64,000 nt of DNA from Aerococcus agrisoli (GCF_003797145.1 NZ_RKMG01000004.1:1-64000); one strand, 5' to 3'; positions 46,421 to 56,598 are shown, counted from the first letter of the stretch. Made by a program: numbers and translations. The notes: generated by a model from the letters alone, not told the origin.

Positions 46421-47923
46421 ATGGCAAATATGCAAGAAAATCAAGTCGTAAATCATAAGGATAAATACCATCGCGCTAAATTGTGGCAAATTGGTTTATT
46501 CTCATTAAACAATGCGGCGACCAACTTATATTTATTTGGTTTTGGTTTCGTTTCTTTTTATTCAACAGGTTTATTAGGACTTACTGCTTTAATTATTAGT
46601 CAATTACTAGGTTATATTCGTATCTTTGATGGATTTATTGATCCAGGTTTAGGTGCATTAATCGATAAGTTTGATTCTAAATTTGGTAAGTATCGTCCTT
46701 TAATTGTTATTGGTAATATTATTACTGCAATTTCTTTTATCATTTTATTCCAAACACACTTAGTGAGTGATGGCTGGAAATTCCCTGTGTTGATTTTGGC
46801 ATTAATCGTGCATAAAATTGGGTATTCATTACAAGCGTCAGTTACAAAAGCAGGGCAAGCTGCCTTAACAAGTGACCCGAAACAGCGCCCAATTTTCTCA
46901 ATGTTTGATGGTATTTTCACAGCTTTAATTTTTACTGGTGGACAATACTTTGTGACAAACTTTATTTATCCTAAATTCAACGAATATAGTTCTGCATTCT
47001 TTGCTGAGTTTATTCCGATGATTATTGTTACGTCTGCCGTTTTAACAGTTTTAGCAGTTATTGGTATTTCAGCTAAGGATAGAATCGAGTACTTTGGTAT
47101 TGGTGAAAATAATGCTGAAATCAAATTAAGAGACTACTGGCCAATCATTAAGAATAACCGACCATTACAAACATTAGCAATGGCAGGGGCTTTTGTAAAA
47201 TTGAATACGCAATTATTCTCTGATCAAGTAACGCAAATGTTAATCTTTGGTATTTTATTCGGTTCTTATCAATTATCAGGTCAAATCTCATTAATTATGG
47301 TTGTGCCTAATATTTTAATTTCTATGGCAGCTTCTGCGGTTGCGCGTAATAAAGGTTTGAAATGGTCTTATGTTACTTGGCTTAAAATTGGTACCGCTTT
47401 CCTAGTTGCTTTAGGTTTCTTAGTTTGGCAAGCACAACCAGGTATGCTAGATTTTGGTAATTTAACCTTTTATAGCGTTTCTTTTGTAATCGCATACATG
47501 TGTGGTCGTCAATTCTCAACTTCACCATCTGGTTTAATTTTAACTATGGCTGCTGACGTTTGCGACTATGAAACAAGTGAATCTGGGCACTATGTATCTG
47601 GTATGATGGGGACAATTTTCTCACTTACAGATTCAATTGCATCATCATTGGCGCCAATGTCTATTGGGTGGGTATTAGCTGCCTTTGGTTATGGTGCCGC
47701 TTATCCTGATGAAACAACTGCGTTAACACCAGAGTTACGTTGGGTTGCTTTAATTATCTTGGTCTTGATTCCGTTAACAGCAAATATTCTAGCTTTAACA
47801 TTTATGAAATTCTACACATTAGACCGCGAAACAATGGAAAATATTCAAACTAAGTTGAGTGAAATGCGTGACGCGAAAGATGCTAAAGAGGCAGAACTTA
47901 TCGCTGCTACTGAAGAAATTTAG
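46421..47923 (+). CDS. GPH-family glycoside/sugar:cation symporter
   Basis: MelB-like transporter with about twelve membrane helices. FDGFIDPGLGALIDKFDSKFGKYRPLIVIGN is the family's cation-binding and loop block, and LILTMAADVCDYETSESGHYVSGMMGTIFSL is a second hallmark. 500 residues; GGAGG 8 bases before the ATG. No glycosidase or PTS partner is beside it, so the sugar is unknown. It lacks the C-terminal IIA domain seen in LacS-type members. Confidence 0.87.
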   Translation: MANMQENQVVNHKDKYHRAKLWQIGLFSLNNAATNLYLFGFGFVSFYSTGLLGLTALIISQLLGYIRIFDGFIDPGLGALIDKFDSKFGKYRPLIVIGNIITAISFIILFQTHLVSDGWKFPVLILALIVHKIGYSLQASVTKAGQAALTSDPKQRPIFSMFDGIFTALIFTGGQYFVTNFIYPKFNEYSSAFFAEFIPMIIVTSAVLTVLAVIGISAKDRIEYFGIGENNAEIKLRDYWPIIKNNRPLQTLAMAGAFVKLNTQLFSDQVTQMLIFGILFGSYQLSGQISLIMVVPNILISMAASAVARNKGLKWSYVTWLKIGTAFLVALGFLVWQAQPGMLDFGNLTFYSVSFVIAYMCGRQFSTSPSGLILTMAADVCDYETSESGHYVSGMMGTIFSLTDSIASSLAPMSIGWVLAAFGYGAAYPDETTALTPELRWVALIILVLIPLTANILALTFMKFYTLDRETMENIQTKLSEMRDAKDAKEAELIAATEEI

Positions 47924-47975
47924 TAGAAAATAAGCGGTTTTCGCTAACAATATATTGATAAATTGTTTAATTGAT

Positions 47976-48011
47976 AACCCAAATGTGATGGAAATTACGT
48001 TTGGGTTTTTT
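47976..48011 (+). terminator. terminator after the GPH transporter
   Basis: AACCCAAATGT (47976-47986) pairs with ACGTTTGGGTT (47997-48007), one G-T pair, then a T run. Confidence 0.87.
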
Positions 48012-48090
48012 GTTGGGCATTTGTATGACTTTGCATTTGATTTAATGATATGATGAAGGCAATGATAATGAAAGTTGGTACATATAGCCT

Positions 48091-49809
48091 ATGCGAGTAA
48101 AAGATATACTGTTAAAAAACAAAGGTCCGGCATTTTTTGCCTTTGTAGCTAAAGTTGTAGAAGCAATTTTAGAATTATTAGTGCCGATTGTCATGGCAAC
48201 TTTAATTGACAGAGGAATTAATATGCAGGATCGTTCAATGATAATACGACAAGGGATTTTATTGGCTGTGTTACCAATACTAGGCTACTTGTCTGCCTTG
48301 GTGTGTCAATATTTAGCTTCTAAAGTTTCCCAAGATATCGGGACAGCTGTCAGAAAAGAAATGTTCTCACAACTAAATCGAATTGACCGTAAGCAATTGG
48401 ATCAATTAACTGCATCTTCAGTGGTATTACGAATCGAAAATGACACACAGAACTTACAATTAGCTGTTGCTTTAATGATTCGATTGGGGTCACGGGTACC
48501 CGTATTATTGATTGGGTCAATTTTGATGGCCTTTTATGTTAGCCCAGAATTAGCGCCCATTTTTATCGTCGGCGGATTCATTATTGGTGCCATCCTTATT
48601 TTTATTACTTTTTACAATAATAAACAAAATGGACGTATCCAGAAAAAAATGGATCAATTATCCCGTATTGTGCGTGAGAATTTTTCAGGGATTCGTGATA
48701 TTCGGGCCTTCGCTAATGAAGCACATGAAATCGATCGCTTTGAAGAAGAAAATATTCAATTAAGAAGCGAACAAATGAGAATGGGGAGTTTTCAAGCTTT
48801 GGCTAATCCCTCAAGTCTATTGTTAGTGAATATTACGATTGGATTCATTTTGTTCTTTGGTGGTCGATTAGTGAACAACGGACAGTTTATGCAAGGGGAT
48901 GTGGTTGCCTTAGTCCAATATATGAACAATATCTTACTTGCATTGAATGTATTAGTAAATATTTTGCTTGTATTTAGTCGAGGTATAGCTGGTATTCGCC
49001 GTATTGATGAAGTGTTAGATTTAGAACCTACGATAATTTCGGGGACAGCTACTGTTGATCAGAATACACCAATGGCTTTGTCGTTTGATAATGTAACTTT
49101 CGCTTATGGTAGTCGCAATACAATCGAAAATATATCTTTTGAGATTCAACTGGGTGATTTTTTCGGTATTATTGGGGGGACAGCATCAGGTAAGTCTACA
49201 TTAGTTAACCTAATGCTACGCAATGATGATGTAAATGCAGGTGCTATTTATGTCAATGGCGATAGTTTGCAATCACTTGATTTAAAGCAATATCGTCAAG
49301 CAATTGGGTTAGTACCGCAAGCAGCTACATTATTTTCAGGCACACTTAGGGAAAATCTATTGATGGGTAAAACAAATGTTTCTGATGAAGCACTATGGGA
49401 AGCTTTAGCAATTGCCCAAGCTAAAGCGTTTATCGAGAAAAAAGATGAAGGCTTAGACTTAATGGTGAGTGAGGGTGGTAAAAACTTCTCCGGAGGCCAA
49501 CGTCAACGTCTAACGATTGCTAGAGCTTTAGTAGGTAAACCACGTCTCTTAATTTTGGATGACTCATCGTCAGCTTTAGACTTTGCAACTGAAGCTAAAT
49601 TGCGTGCAGCCTTAAATGCCTTGAATACAACAGTTGTGATGATTTCACAACGGGTATCTTCTGTACAACATGCTGATCAAATATTAGTGATGAATAATGG
49701 TCGTAACGCAGGAATTGGTACACATGATGCTTTACTAGAAAACAGTGAAATTTATCAAGCAATTGTGGATTCACAATTACAAAAGGAAGGAGGAGAAAGT
49801 CATGAATAA
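48091..49809 (+). CDS. heterodimeric ABC exporter, subunit with degenerate catalytic residue
   Basis: Six-helix ABC exporter half joined to an ATPase domain. Walker A GGTASGKST (362-370), intact signature FSGGQ (466-470), and Walker B LLILDDSSSALD, in which Asp491 takes the place of the catalytic glutamate. That matches the LmrC/BmrC/TM287 side of heterodimers. 572 residues; the ribosome-binding site is weak. It overlaps its partner by 8 bases. Drug, lipid or peptide export is the usual role. Confidence 0.9.
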   Translation: MRVKDILLKNKGPAFFAFVAKVVEAILELLVPIVMATLIDRGINMQDRSMIIRQGILLAVLPILGYLSALVCQYLASKVSQDIGTAVRKEMFSQLNRIDRKQLDQLTASSVVLRIENDTQNLQLAVALMIRLGSRVPVLLIGSILMAFYVSPELAPIFIVGGFIIGAILIFITFYNNKQNGRIQKKMDQLSRIVRENFSGIRDIRAFANEAHEIDRFEEENIQLRSEQMRMGSFQALANPSSLLLVNITIGFILFFGGRLVNNGQFMQGDVVALVQYMNNILLALNVLVNILLVFSRGIAGIRRIDEVLDLEPTIISGTATVDQNTPMALSFDNVTFAYGSRNTIENISFEIQLGDFFGIIGGTASGKSTLVNLMLRNDDVNAGAIYVNGDSLQSLDLKQYRQAIGLVPQAATLFSGTLRENLLMGKTNVSDEALWEALAIAQAKAFIEKKDEGLDLMVSEGGKNFSGGQRQRLTIARALVGKPRLLILDDSSSALDFATEAKLRAALNALNTTVVMISQRVSSVQHADQILVMNNGRNAGIGTHDALLENSEIYQAIVDSQLQKEGGESHE

Positions 49810-51538
49810 TAAGACTTTTTCTTGGTTATTAAACTACATTAAGGATTACCGTTTATTAACAATCCTACTTTTTGTATTTTCCACCATTACAGTGGTATTC
49901 CAGGTTTTGATTCCTATTCAAATTGGACGCGCCATTAATGAAATTATTGGGTTCGGCCAAGTAGATTATGACAAATTGTGGACGGCTATTTTATGGTTAG
50001 GCATTTATGCTTTCATTGCGGGTATCGCTCAGTACTTGCAAAACATGACATCAAATAAATTAACCTATCATATTATTGCGGATTTACATCGTGATTCTTT
50101 CCATAAAATCCAACGCTTACCGTTGCGATATGTTGATGGTCGCTCTTTGGGTGACCTAGTTAGTCGCGTGATTAATGACGTTGACCTGGTAGGTAACGGT
50201 TTACTACAAAGTTTTAACAACCTATTCTCTGGGGTAATTTTGATACTGGGTGTTATCATCATGATGTTATCACTCGATGTGAAAATAGGTTTAATCGTTA
50301 TTTTCCTAACACCTATATCAGTGATTGTGTCATATTTTATTGCTAGTCGTACATATAACCGTTTCACTGAACAAGTAAACTTACGAGGAAAGCTAGGCGG
50401 TTTTGTTGATGAAATGGCACATGGACAAAACATTGTGCGAGCCTTTACCTTTGAAGATGCAGCCGTTGAAAAATTTGCTGGCATTAATGCCGAAGTACAT
50501 CAATCTGGTTTATGGTCACAATTTTATGGGGCATTAATTAACCCAACATCTCGTGTTTTAAACTCGGTGATATATGCTATTGTGGGTGTTGTCGGTGCCT
50601 TTACGGTATTGAGTGGCCAATTAAGTGTTGGTATTTTCTCTTCCTTTTTAACTTATGCCAACCAATACAACAAACCTTTTAATGATATTTCTTCTATTAT
50701 AAATGAAATGCAAACGTCTTTAGCTGCGGCAACACGTGTATATGAATTATTGCATGCAGAAGAAGAAGCACCTTCACGGAATCAACTACAAGCTGATACT
50801 ACAGATGGAGATGTAGACTTTAAGCATTTAACGTTCTACTACGACGAAAAAAGACCGTTAATCGAAGATTTAAACGTCCATGTAGCTGCCGGAGATACGG
50901 TCGCAGTTGTTGGGCCAACAGGTGCTGGGAAGACAACGCTAATTAATTTATTGATGCGATTCTATGATCCAATCGCTGGTGGCATCCATATCAATGGCGT
51001 TAATACTTTGGATATGAAACGTGCTTATTTACGTCAAAAATTCGGCATGGTTTTACAAGATTCATGGATTTTTGAAGGGACAATTTTCGAAAATATCGCC
51101 TATGGTAAAGCAGGCGCAAGCATGGATGAAGTCGTTGCTGTTGCCAAAAAAGCACAAATCCACGATATGATTATGCAGATGGATAATGGTTACGATTTCC
51201 AATTAAGCGAAAACGGGACGAATATTTCTAAAGGACAACAACAGTTGATTTGTATCGCGCGTATCATGTTGACTAGTCCAGAGATGTTAATTTTAGACGA
51301 AGCAACATCGTCGATTGATACGATGACTGAAAAAGGCATTCAAGTAACCTTTGATACCATGATGAAAAATCACACAACCTTTATTGTGGCACATCGTCTA
51401 TCTACGATTGAAAATGCTGATCAAATATTATATATGGAAAATGGTCATGTATTAGAACAAGGGAATCATCAAGACTTGTTAGCAAAGAAAGGTAAATACT
51501 ATCACTTATACCAATCACAATTTGAACATCAAGTATAA
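49802..51538 (+). CDS. heterodimeric ABC exporter, subunit with canonical catalytic glutamate
   Basis: Second exporter half. Walker A GPTGAGKTT (371-379), Walker B MLILDE with Glu500, but a changed signature ISKGQ (475-479). Together with the upstream subunit this gives one complete and one degenerate ATP site, as in LmrCD. 578 residues. The ATG at 49802 has AAGGAGGAG upstream; the longer frame is inside the first gene. Confidence 0.9.
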   Translation: MNNKTFSWLLNYIKDYRLLTILLFVFSTITVVFQVLIPIQIGRAINEIIGFGQVDYDKLWTAILWLGIYAFIAGIAQYLQNMTSNKLTYHIIADLHRDSFHKIQRLPLRYVDGRSLGDLVSRVINDVDLVGNGLLQSFNNLFSGVILILGVIIMMLSLDVKIGLIVIFLTPISVIVSYFIASRTYNRFTEQVNLRGKLGGFVDEMAHGQNIVRAFTFEDAAVEKFAGINAEVHQSGLWSQFYGALINPTSRVLNSVIYAIVGVVGAFTVLSGQLSVGIFSSFLTYANQYNKPFNDISSIINEMQTSLAAATRVYELLHAEEEAPSRNQLQADTTDGDVDFKHLTFYYDEKRPLIEDLNVHVAAGDTVAVVGPTGAGKTTLINLLMRFYDPIAGGIHINGVNTLDMKRAYLRQKFGMVLQDSWIFEGTIFENIAYGKAGASMDEVVAVAKKAQIHDMIMQMDNGYDFQLSENGTNISKGQQQLICIARIMLTSPEMLILDEATSSIDTMTEKGIQVTFDTMMKNHTTFIVAHRLSTIENADQILYMENGHVLEQGNHQDLLAKKGKYYHLYQSQFEHQV

Positions 51539-51561
51539 ATATCTATTTGCGAAACTTAGTG

Positions 51562-51605
51562 AAAAGACGACTGGAAAATATTTTTCTAGTCGTCTTTTTT
51601 TTCGA
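51562..51605 (+). terminator. terminator of the exporter operon
   Basis: AAAAGACGACT (51562-51572) pairs with AGTCGTCTTTT (51588-51598), with GAAAAT/ATTTTTC partly extending it, then a T run. Confidence 0.9.
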
Positions 51606-51761
51606 AAATTCTGTAATATTAAGTGATATTGACCGCGTGCACTACGTAAGTATATATTTTCACAAAAAAGGCAAAAAAAAAGTTACGATTTATGAGCAAA
51701 AAGATAGCATAATCCACATAAATCCCTTAAAATACATGTTTGTAGTGATATGGGTTTCCTA

Positions 51762-51814
51762 TTACGTACTATCGTAAATGGATATAAGCTTTCAACCAGT
51801 TTCAGTGCTATTAT
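51762..51814 (+). promoter_or_regulatory. possible promoter and operator of the importer/PrpD operon
   Basis: TGCTATTAT (51806-51814) reads as an extended -10 and would give a leader of about 33 bases. Upstream, TTACG (51762-51766) and CGTAA (51773-51777) form a short inverted repeat. Both calls are weak. The rest of 51606-51853 shows no gene I would support. Confidence 0.35.
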
Positions 51815-51853
51815 AGAGTTCATATTTGAATACAGTTTTTAGGAGGATTTTTA

Positions 51854-52654
51854 ATGAAGAAATATCTTAAATGGTTAGTTTTTGCAGCAGTTGCTTTATT
51901 GGTAGCGGCATGCGGAAATACAGGTTCTACAGAAGAATCTAGTTCAGCGGCAGAAGCTGAAAAAGTAATTAAAGTAGGGGCAACAGGTCAATCATTCCCT
52001 AACTCATACCAAGAAGATGGTGAATTAACTGGTTTTGATGTAGAAGTTTTTGAAACTGTTGCTGCAAACTTAGGCTACACTGTTGAATGGACAACTGGTG
52101 GTTTTGATGGTTTAGTAACACAATTAAACACTGGTAAAATTGATACAATCGCAAACAACTTTGCTGCGACTGAAGAACGTGCAAAAGTTTACCAATTTAC
52201 AGAACCATATGCATACGCACATACAGCTTTAGGTGTGTTAGCAGATTCAGATATCCAATCAATTGAAGATCTTGAAGGTCAAACAATTGGTGGGGTTGCA
52301 GGTTCAAATAAAGTCGATATCATCACAAAATATATCGAAGATAACGGTTTAGATATCGAAATCCGTACTTATGAAAACCGTGAAGGTCCAGAATTAGACT
52401 TAGAAAAAGGTCAAATTCAAGCATACGTACAAGATTACGCGATTATCCAATCATCAATCACGTTGAAAGACAAACCATTCCGTACTTTAGAACAAACATT
52501 CTCTGATGATGAAGTTGTTTTCCCATTCGCACAAGACGAAGCAGGTACAGCTTTGAAAGAAGAATTTGATGCTGAATTGGAGAAATTACGTGAAGATGGT
52601 ACTTTAGCTGAATTATCAACTAAATACTACGGTGAAGATATTACACAACCATAA
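51854..52654 (+). CDS. polar amino-acid-type ABC substrate-binding lipoprotein
   Basis: Type II binding fold, SBP_bac_3 family. Lipobox VAAC places Cys20 as the lipid anchor. The ligand-carboxylate arginine is in NFAATEERAKVYQFTEPY, and ELTGFDVEVFETVAANLGYTVEW and GGFDGLVTQLNTGKIDTIANN are typical. 266 residues; AGGAGG upstream. It heads a six-gene cluster with an MmgE/PrpD enzyme, a lyase, an acetyltransferase, then its permease and ATPase. The ligand may therefore be an unusual amino-dicarboxylate rather than a plain amino acid. Confidence 0.88.
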   Translation: MKKYLKWLVFAAVALLVAACGNTGSTEESSSAAEAEKVIKVGATGQSFPNSYQEDGELTGFDVEVFETVAANLGYTVEWTTGGFDGLVTQLNTGKIDTIANNFAATEERAKVYQFTEPYAYAHTALGVLADSDIQSIEDLEGQTIGGVAGSNKVDIITKYIEDNGLDIEIRTYENREGPELDLEKGQIQAYVQDYAIIQSSITLKDKPFRTLEQTFSDDEVVFPFAQDEAGTALKEEFDAELEKLREDGTLAELSTKYYGEDITQP

Positions 52655-52687
52655 TTAAGACATCTTTCATCTTTAGGAGGAAGCAAT

Positions 52688-54022
52688 ATGAATGAAAACC
52701 TTTGGATCAATAGCTTAATTGATGCCAAGCCACTAACTAACCACGTAGCTGTTAGGGAGGCAAAAAAGGGGATACAGGATTATCTTGCTTCCTCCTTTTT
52801 TGCGGTTAAAAATCCTAACGTATTAGCATTAAATAATGAACAAGCTATCGTATATGGCCAAACTGAAACGTCTAAACGTTTCAATCTAGAAACAAGTCAT
52901 CAAGCCCTTGTGTATGGGTTTGCCGCCCACTATGAAGACCTTGATGACACACAAAGTAATTTGCGCGGTCATCCTAGTGCTGTTATCTTATCGGCTTTAT
53001 TAGCGGTAGCAAAACCACATGATGCAGGTGAAAAATTCCTGGATGCTTATATTTCGGGAATTGAAATTGCAGGTCGTTTGGGTCAGGTTTTTAATCCAAC
53101 CATTTACAACAAGGGATGGCATTCAACCGGTTTTATTGGAATTTTTGGTGCTACGGCTGCTTTAATAAAATACTTAAATATCGATGCAAGCATCGCAAAT
53201 CAAGCTTTCTCACTAGCAGCCAGTCAAGCAAGTGGCTATCGTTTCCAATTTGGCTCTGATGCTAAACCGTTACAAGCGGGCATTGCCGCTAAGCATGCGA
53301 TAGATGCGGTTGATTGGGCACTAAAAGGTATGACGGGTTCTGCTAACTACTTATCCGGTAAAAATGGCTTAGTGCATATGTTTGACTTAGATGAAAACAA
53401 ACTGCAAAGTGTTTTATCTGCACCATGGACAGAATCTTTGGAAATTGTTTCACCGGGTTTATGGTTTAAAGCATATCCATTTTGTTCAGCTGCATTTCGC
53501 TTAGCCGATGCATCGCTTGAAATCCATGAGAAACAAGCAATTCAGTTAGACGACATTGAAAGCATTGATATTTCCTTTAATCCAGGACGAGATGCCGCGT
53601 TGATATATACTAATCCAGTAAATGGATTACAAGGTAAATTTTCAGGTGAATATGTGACTTTGTTAGGTTTAACGAAAGGGACATTTGATCCTAAAGATTT
53701 TACAGATGCATCACTGGATGATGAAGTCTTAGCAAATTTAGACAAAGTGAAACGTGTCTATTATCCTGAAACAGAAAAAGGATTATCTTCACAAATTTAT
53801 GTTAAACTGAAAGATAAAACGACTTTTCATGCAGAGGTTTTTGATCCATATGGCTCACCGAATAATCCCCTAAGTAATGCTGATATCAAGGATAAGTTAG
53901 CAAATGGGTTAGGAAATGAAAAACAAGCGAATGTTATCGCACAGACGATTGAAAATTTAGAAAAGAATACATTAAAAGAATTTTTGCAAGCAATTAATAG
54001 AAATGAAAATGGAGGCAAATGA
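52688..54022 (+). CDS. MmgE/PrpD family protein
   Basis: Family of 2-methylcitrate dehydratase, cis-aconitate decarboxylase and iminodisuccinate epimerase. Characteristic segments are AAHYEDLDDTQSNLRGHPSAVIL, NKGWHSTGFIGIFGATAA and GSDAKPLQAGIAAKHAI. 444 residues; AGGAGG upstream. No prpB, prpC or other methylcitrate-cycle gene is near. It is locked into a transporter operon and overlaps the lyase gene by 4 bases, so the two enzymes probably act in sequence. Epimerase or isomerase action on the imported compound is my preferred guess. Confidence 0.85.
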   Translation: MNENLWINSLIDAKPLTNHVAVREAKKGIQDYLASSFFAVKNPNVLALNNEQAIVYGQTETSKRFNLETSHQALVYGFAAHYEDLDDTQSNLRGHPSAVILSALLAVAKPHDAGEKFLDAYISGIEIAGRLGQVFNPTIYNKGWHSTGFIGIFGATAALIKYLNIDASIANQAFSLAASQASGYRFQFGSDAKPLQAGIAAKHAIDAVDWALKGMTGSANYLSGKNGLVHMFDLDENKLQSVLSAPWTESLEIVSPGLWFKAYPFCSAAFRLADASLEIHEKQAIQLDDIESIDISFNPGRDAALIYTNPVNGLQGKFSGEYVTLLGLTKGTFDPKDFTDASLDDEVLANLDKVKRVYYPETEKGLSSQIYVKLKDKTTFHAEVFDPYGSPNNPLSNADIKDKLANGLGNEKQANVIAQTIENLEKNTLKEFLQAINRNENGGK

Positions 54023-55386
54023 TGGGATCACATGCAATAGATTTAATCACGATTGGCAATAACTTTGGTACCGCAGAAATGCGTGCCCTATGGGATGATA
54101 AAGCCCGTATTCAAAAACATTTGGACACTGAAGCTGCTTTGGCTTTAGCAGAAGGTAAATTAGGTTTAATACCACAAGAAGCAGCAGAAAAAATTGCAGC
54201 AGCTGCTGATGTGAATTTATATAATATTGAAGATATCGCAGCCGAATCTGCACGCTTACGTCATTCTTTGATGGGGACAATTAACGCCTTAGAACGTCAA
54301 TCTGGTGATGCTGGTGAGTATGTGCATTTTGGCGCAACAACTCAAGATATCGTAGATACAGGTATGATGCTTCAAGTAAAAGATGCCTATGCGATTATTG
54401 AACGTGATGTACATATTATTATGGAAGAATTAGCATCATTAGCAAAAGCACATCAAGATACGGTTATGATTGGTCGTACACATGGGATGCATGCTTTACC
54501 AACAACCTTTGGCTTTAAAGTAGCCGTATGGTTAGATGAGTTCATTCGTCATGCTGAACGTCTTGCAGAAAGTAAAGCCCGTATTTTTGTCGGTAATATG
54601 AATGGTGCTGTTGGTACTTATGCTTCATTCGGTCCTAAAGGTGCAGAAGTAGAAACGGAAACAATGGCTCATTTAGGCTTAAATACAGCAAACATTGGCT
54701 GGCAGTCTGCCCGTGACCGTTTTTCTGAATTTGGGAACATCGTAGCCTTAATTTCAGGGACTGCTGGAAAAATTGGTAACGAGTTCTACAATTTGATGCG
54801 TACTGATATCGGTGAAATTGAAGAACCATTTACAGAAGGTGAAATCGGTTCTTCAACAATGCCACATAAACGTAATCCAGCATTATTTGAAGGTTTAGCA
54901 TCATTAACACCACCAGTCTTAAAAGCTGTTAGCCTTTTACATGAATCAATGGGGACTGAACATGAACGTGATGCAATGCACTGGCGTCAAGAATGGGTTG
55001 CATTACCAGAGATTTCAATTTATATTTCTGGTCAATTATCAATCTTGAAAAATGTTTTAGATGGTTTAACGGTGCGTAAAGACCGCATGGCTGCTAACTT
55101 AGACCGTCAAGCAGGTTTAATTATGTCTGAAAAAGTCATGTTTGAATTAAGCGACAGCTTAGGGAAACAAACTGCACATGCTAAAGTCTACAAATTAGCG
55201 ATGACATCTTTTGAACAAGGTTTGAACTTTGGTGATGTGTTAAAAGCAGATCCAGAAATTGCCGCAAATCATTCAGATGCTGAAATTGATCAATGGTTAA
55301 ATCCAAGTGAATACACTGGTTTAGCTCATGAAAAAGTGGACCAAGTATTGAATGCTTATGCAACGTACTTGCAAGGTGAAGCCTAA
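54019..55386 (+). CDS. fumarase/aspartase-superfamily lyase (adenylosuccinate lyase or CMLE-like)
   Basis: Superfamily that removes fumarate from succinyl compounds. It carries HFGATTQDIVDTG, GRTHGMHALPTTFGFKVAVW and the signature GSSTMPHKRNPALFE with the catalytic serine loop. 455 residues, ATG start at 54019 or 54022. Best match by eye is the PurB/3-carboxymuconate cycloisomerase branch, but the context (no pur genes; PrpD and importer genes) argues against purine synthesis. A C-N lyase giving fumarate and an amine fits better. It abuts the GNAT gene (TAATG). Confidence 0.83.
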   Translation: MMGSHAIDLITIGNNFGTAEMRALWDDKARIQKHLDTEAALALAEGKLGLIPQEAAEKIAAAADVNLYNIEDIAAESARLRHSLMGTINALERQSGDAGEYVHFGATTQDIVDTGMMLQVKDAYAIIERDVHIIMEELASLAKAHQDTVMIGRTHGMHALPTTFGFKVAVWLDEFIRHAERLAESKARIFVGNMNGAVGTYASFGPKGAEVETETMAHLGLNTANIGWQSARDRFSEFGNIVALISGTAGKIGNEFYNLMRTDIGEIEEPFTEGEIGSSTMPHKRNPALFEGLASLTPPVLKAVSLLHESMGTEHERDAMHWRQEWVALPEISIYISGQLSILKNVLDGLTVRKDRMAANLDRQAGLIMSEKVMFELSDSLGKQTAHAKVYKLAMTSFEQGLNFGDVLKADPEIAANHSDAEIDQWLNPSEYTGLAHEKVDQVLNAYATYLQGEA

Positions 55387-55892
55387 TGGGTAACAATGAA
55401 CACGTAACATTTCGCCAACTAACGATGGCAGACCAACCAGAATACCAAGCACTAATCCATTCTGCGTATGGCTCCATTGATACGAATCAAGTAAGCTTTG
55501 ATGCAGCAAATGAAACTACTGAGGAAAATATTGCTTGGTTAGAAACTATCCCTACTTATGGTTTATTCAATGCTGAAGGTGATATGGTTTCAGCTGTATC
55601 CTTGCGTTTTCCATGGGGGCCAGAACCTGGTCCTCAAGTTTTTCCACATATTGGTCGTTTAGCAACACATAGTGATCATAAAGGTCATGGTTATGCTAAA
55701 ATGGTTTACCAACATGTTGAACAAGTGCTCAAAGACCAAGTGAAAACGCCACAAGTTACATTGGGGACAGCTGACCAACTACCATGGTTAGTAGACATGT
55801 ACAAACGTTGGGGCTTTGTTGAATATGAACGTAAACAGTTACCTGGAAAATTGCATACAACTGTTTACTTAGCGAAAAAATTATTAGATTAG
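55386..55892 (+). CDS. GNAT-family acetyltransferase
   Basis: Acetyl-CoA-dependent N-acyltransferase fold. The cofactor loop reads THSDHKGHGYAKMVYQHVEQ, after a beta strand IGRLATH, and the C-terminal FVEYERKQLPGKL fits. 168 residues. Start overlaps the lyase stop by one base, so it belongs to the operon. It could acetylate the substrate or the amine product of the lyase; no direct evidence. Confidence 0.78.
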   Translation: MGNNEHVTFRQLTMADQPEYQALIHSAYGSIDTNQVSFDAANETTEENIAWLETIPTYGLFNAEGDMVSAVSLRFPWGPEPGPQVFPHIGRLATHSDHKGHGYAKMVYQHVEQVLKDQVKTPQVTLGTADQLPWLVDMYKRWGFVEYERKQLPGKLHTTVYLAKKLLD

Positions 55893-55917
55893 GATTTTAC
55901 GAAAGGAAGTGTCAACT

Positions 55918-56586
55918 TTGGATTTTCAATATATGATCGAAATATTTCCAGAAATAGCGAAATATATTCCTATTACATTATTTCTAGCAATTGTTTCTAT
56001 GTTCTTTGCCGTGATTATTGGGTTAATTGTTGCATTTGGACGCAGAAGTAAAAATGGCTTTATTTCTTGGTTAGCGGGTGCTTATATTTCCGTATTCCGT
56101 GGTGTGCCAACTGTTGTTCAATTATTTATTATTTATTTTGGGTTACCGCAATTTTTCCCATCAATGTCTATGCTAAGTGCATCGACAGCTGCTATTATCG
56201 GTTTTTCATTTAAAGAAGCTTCATACTTAGCTGAAATTTTCCGTGCAGGTTTGGATTCAGTTGATACTGGGCAGATTGAAGCAGGACTTTCTGTAGGTAT
56301 GAAACCATGGAAAATCTATCAAACAGTTATTATCCCTCAAGCAATTGTGAATGCTGTTCCTGGTACCTTAAATGTATTTGTATCTCTAGTAAAAGAATCG
56401 TCAATCGTCTTTACTTTAGGGGTTACTGAAGTTTTCGCTTCTGGTAAGTTATTGGCTTCATCTTCAATGCTATACTTCGAAACTTATGTAGTTGTTGGTT
56501 TTGTATATTGGGTAATCATTGTTTTGATTTCATGGTTGCAAACCAAATTAGAAGGCAAACTTTCAGCACCATATAAACGTAGTTAA
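55918..56586 (+). CDS. polar amino-acid ABC transporter permease
   Basis: HisM/GlnP-type membrane subunit with five hydrophobic segments. The ATPase-coupling EAA loop is EAGLSVGMKPWKIYQTVIIPQA, and VFRGVPTVVQLFIIYFGLPQ is typical. TTG at 55918 with AAAGGAAG 8 bases upstream is preferred to a GTG inside that site; 222 residues. It is a single permease, so it probably forms a homodimer with the ATPase encoded next. Confidence 0.9.
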   Translation: MDFQYMIEIFPEIAKYIPITLFLAIVSMFFAVIIGLIVAFGRRSKNGFISWLAGAYISVFRGVPTVVQLFIIYFGLPQFFPSMSMLSASTAAIIGFSFKEASYLAEIFRAGLDSVDTGQIEAGLSVGMKPWKIYQTVIIPQAIVNAVPGTLNVFVSLVKESSIVFTLGVTEVFASGKLLASSSMLYFETYVVVGFVYWVIIVLISWLQTKLEGKLSAPYKRS

Positions 56587-56598
56587 GGAGGGAAACGT

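Noticed and set aside
51547..51777. 76-codon ORF after the exporter genes
   Set aside because: It runs through the terminator hairpin and has no ribosome-binding site or known similarity.
52688..54022. Calling the MmgE/PrpD protein a 2-methylcitrate dehydratase
   Set aside because: No methylcitrate-cycle genes are in the window, and the family has several other activities.
54019..55386. Calling the lyase purB
   Set aside because: Sequence alone allows it, but there are no purine genes and it is embedded in an importer/PrpD operon; I left the symbol empty.
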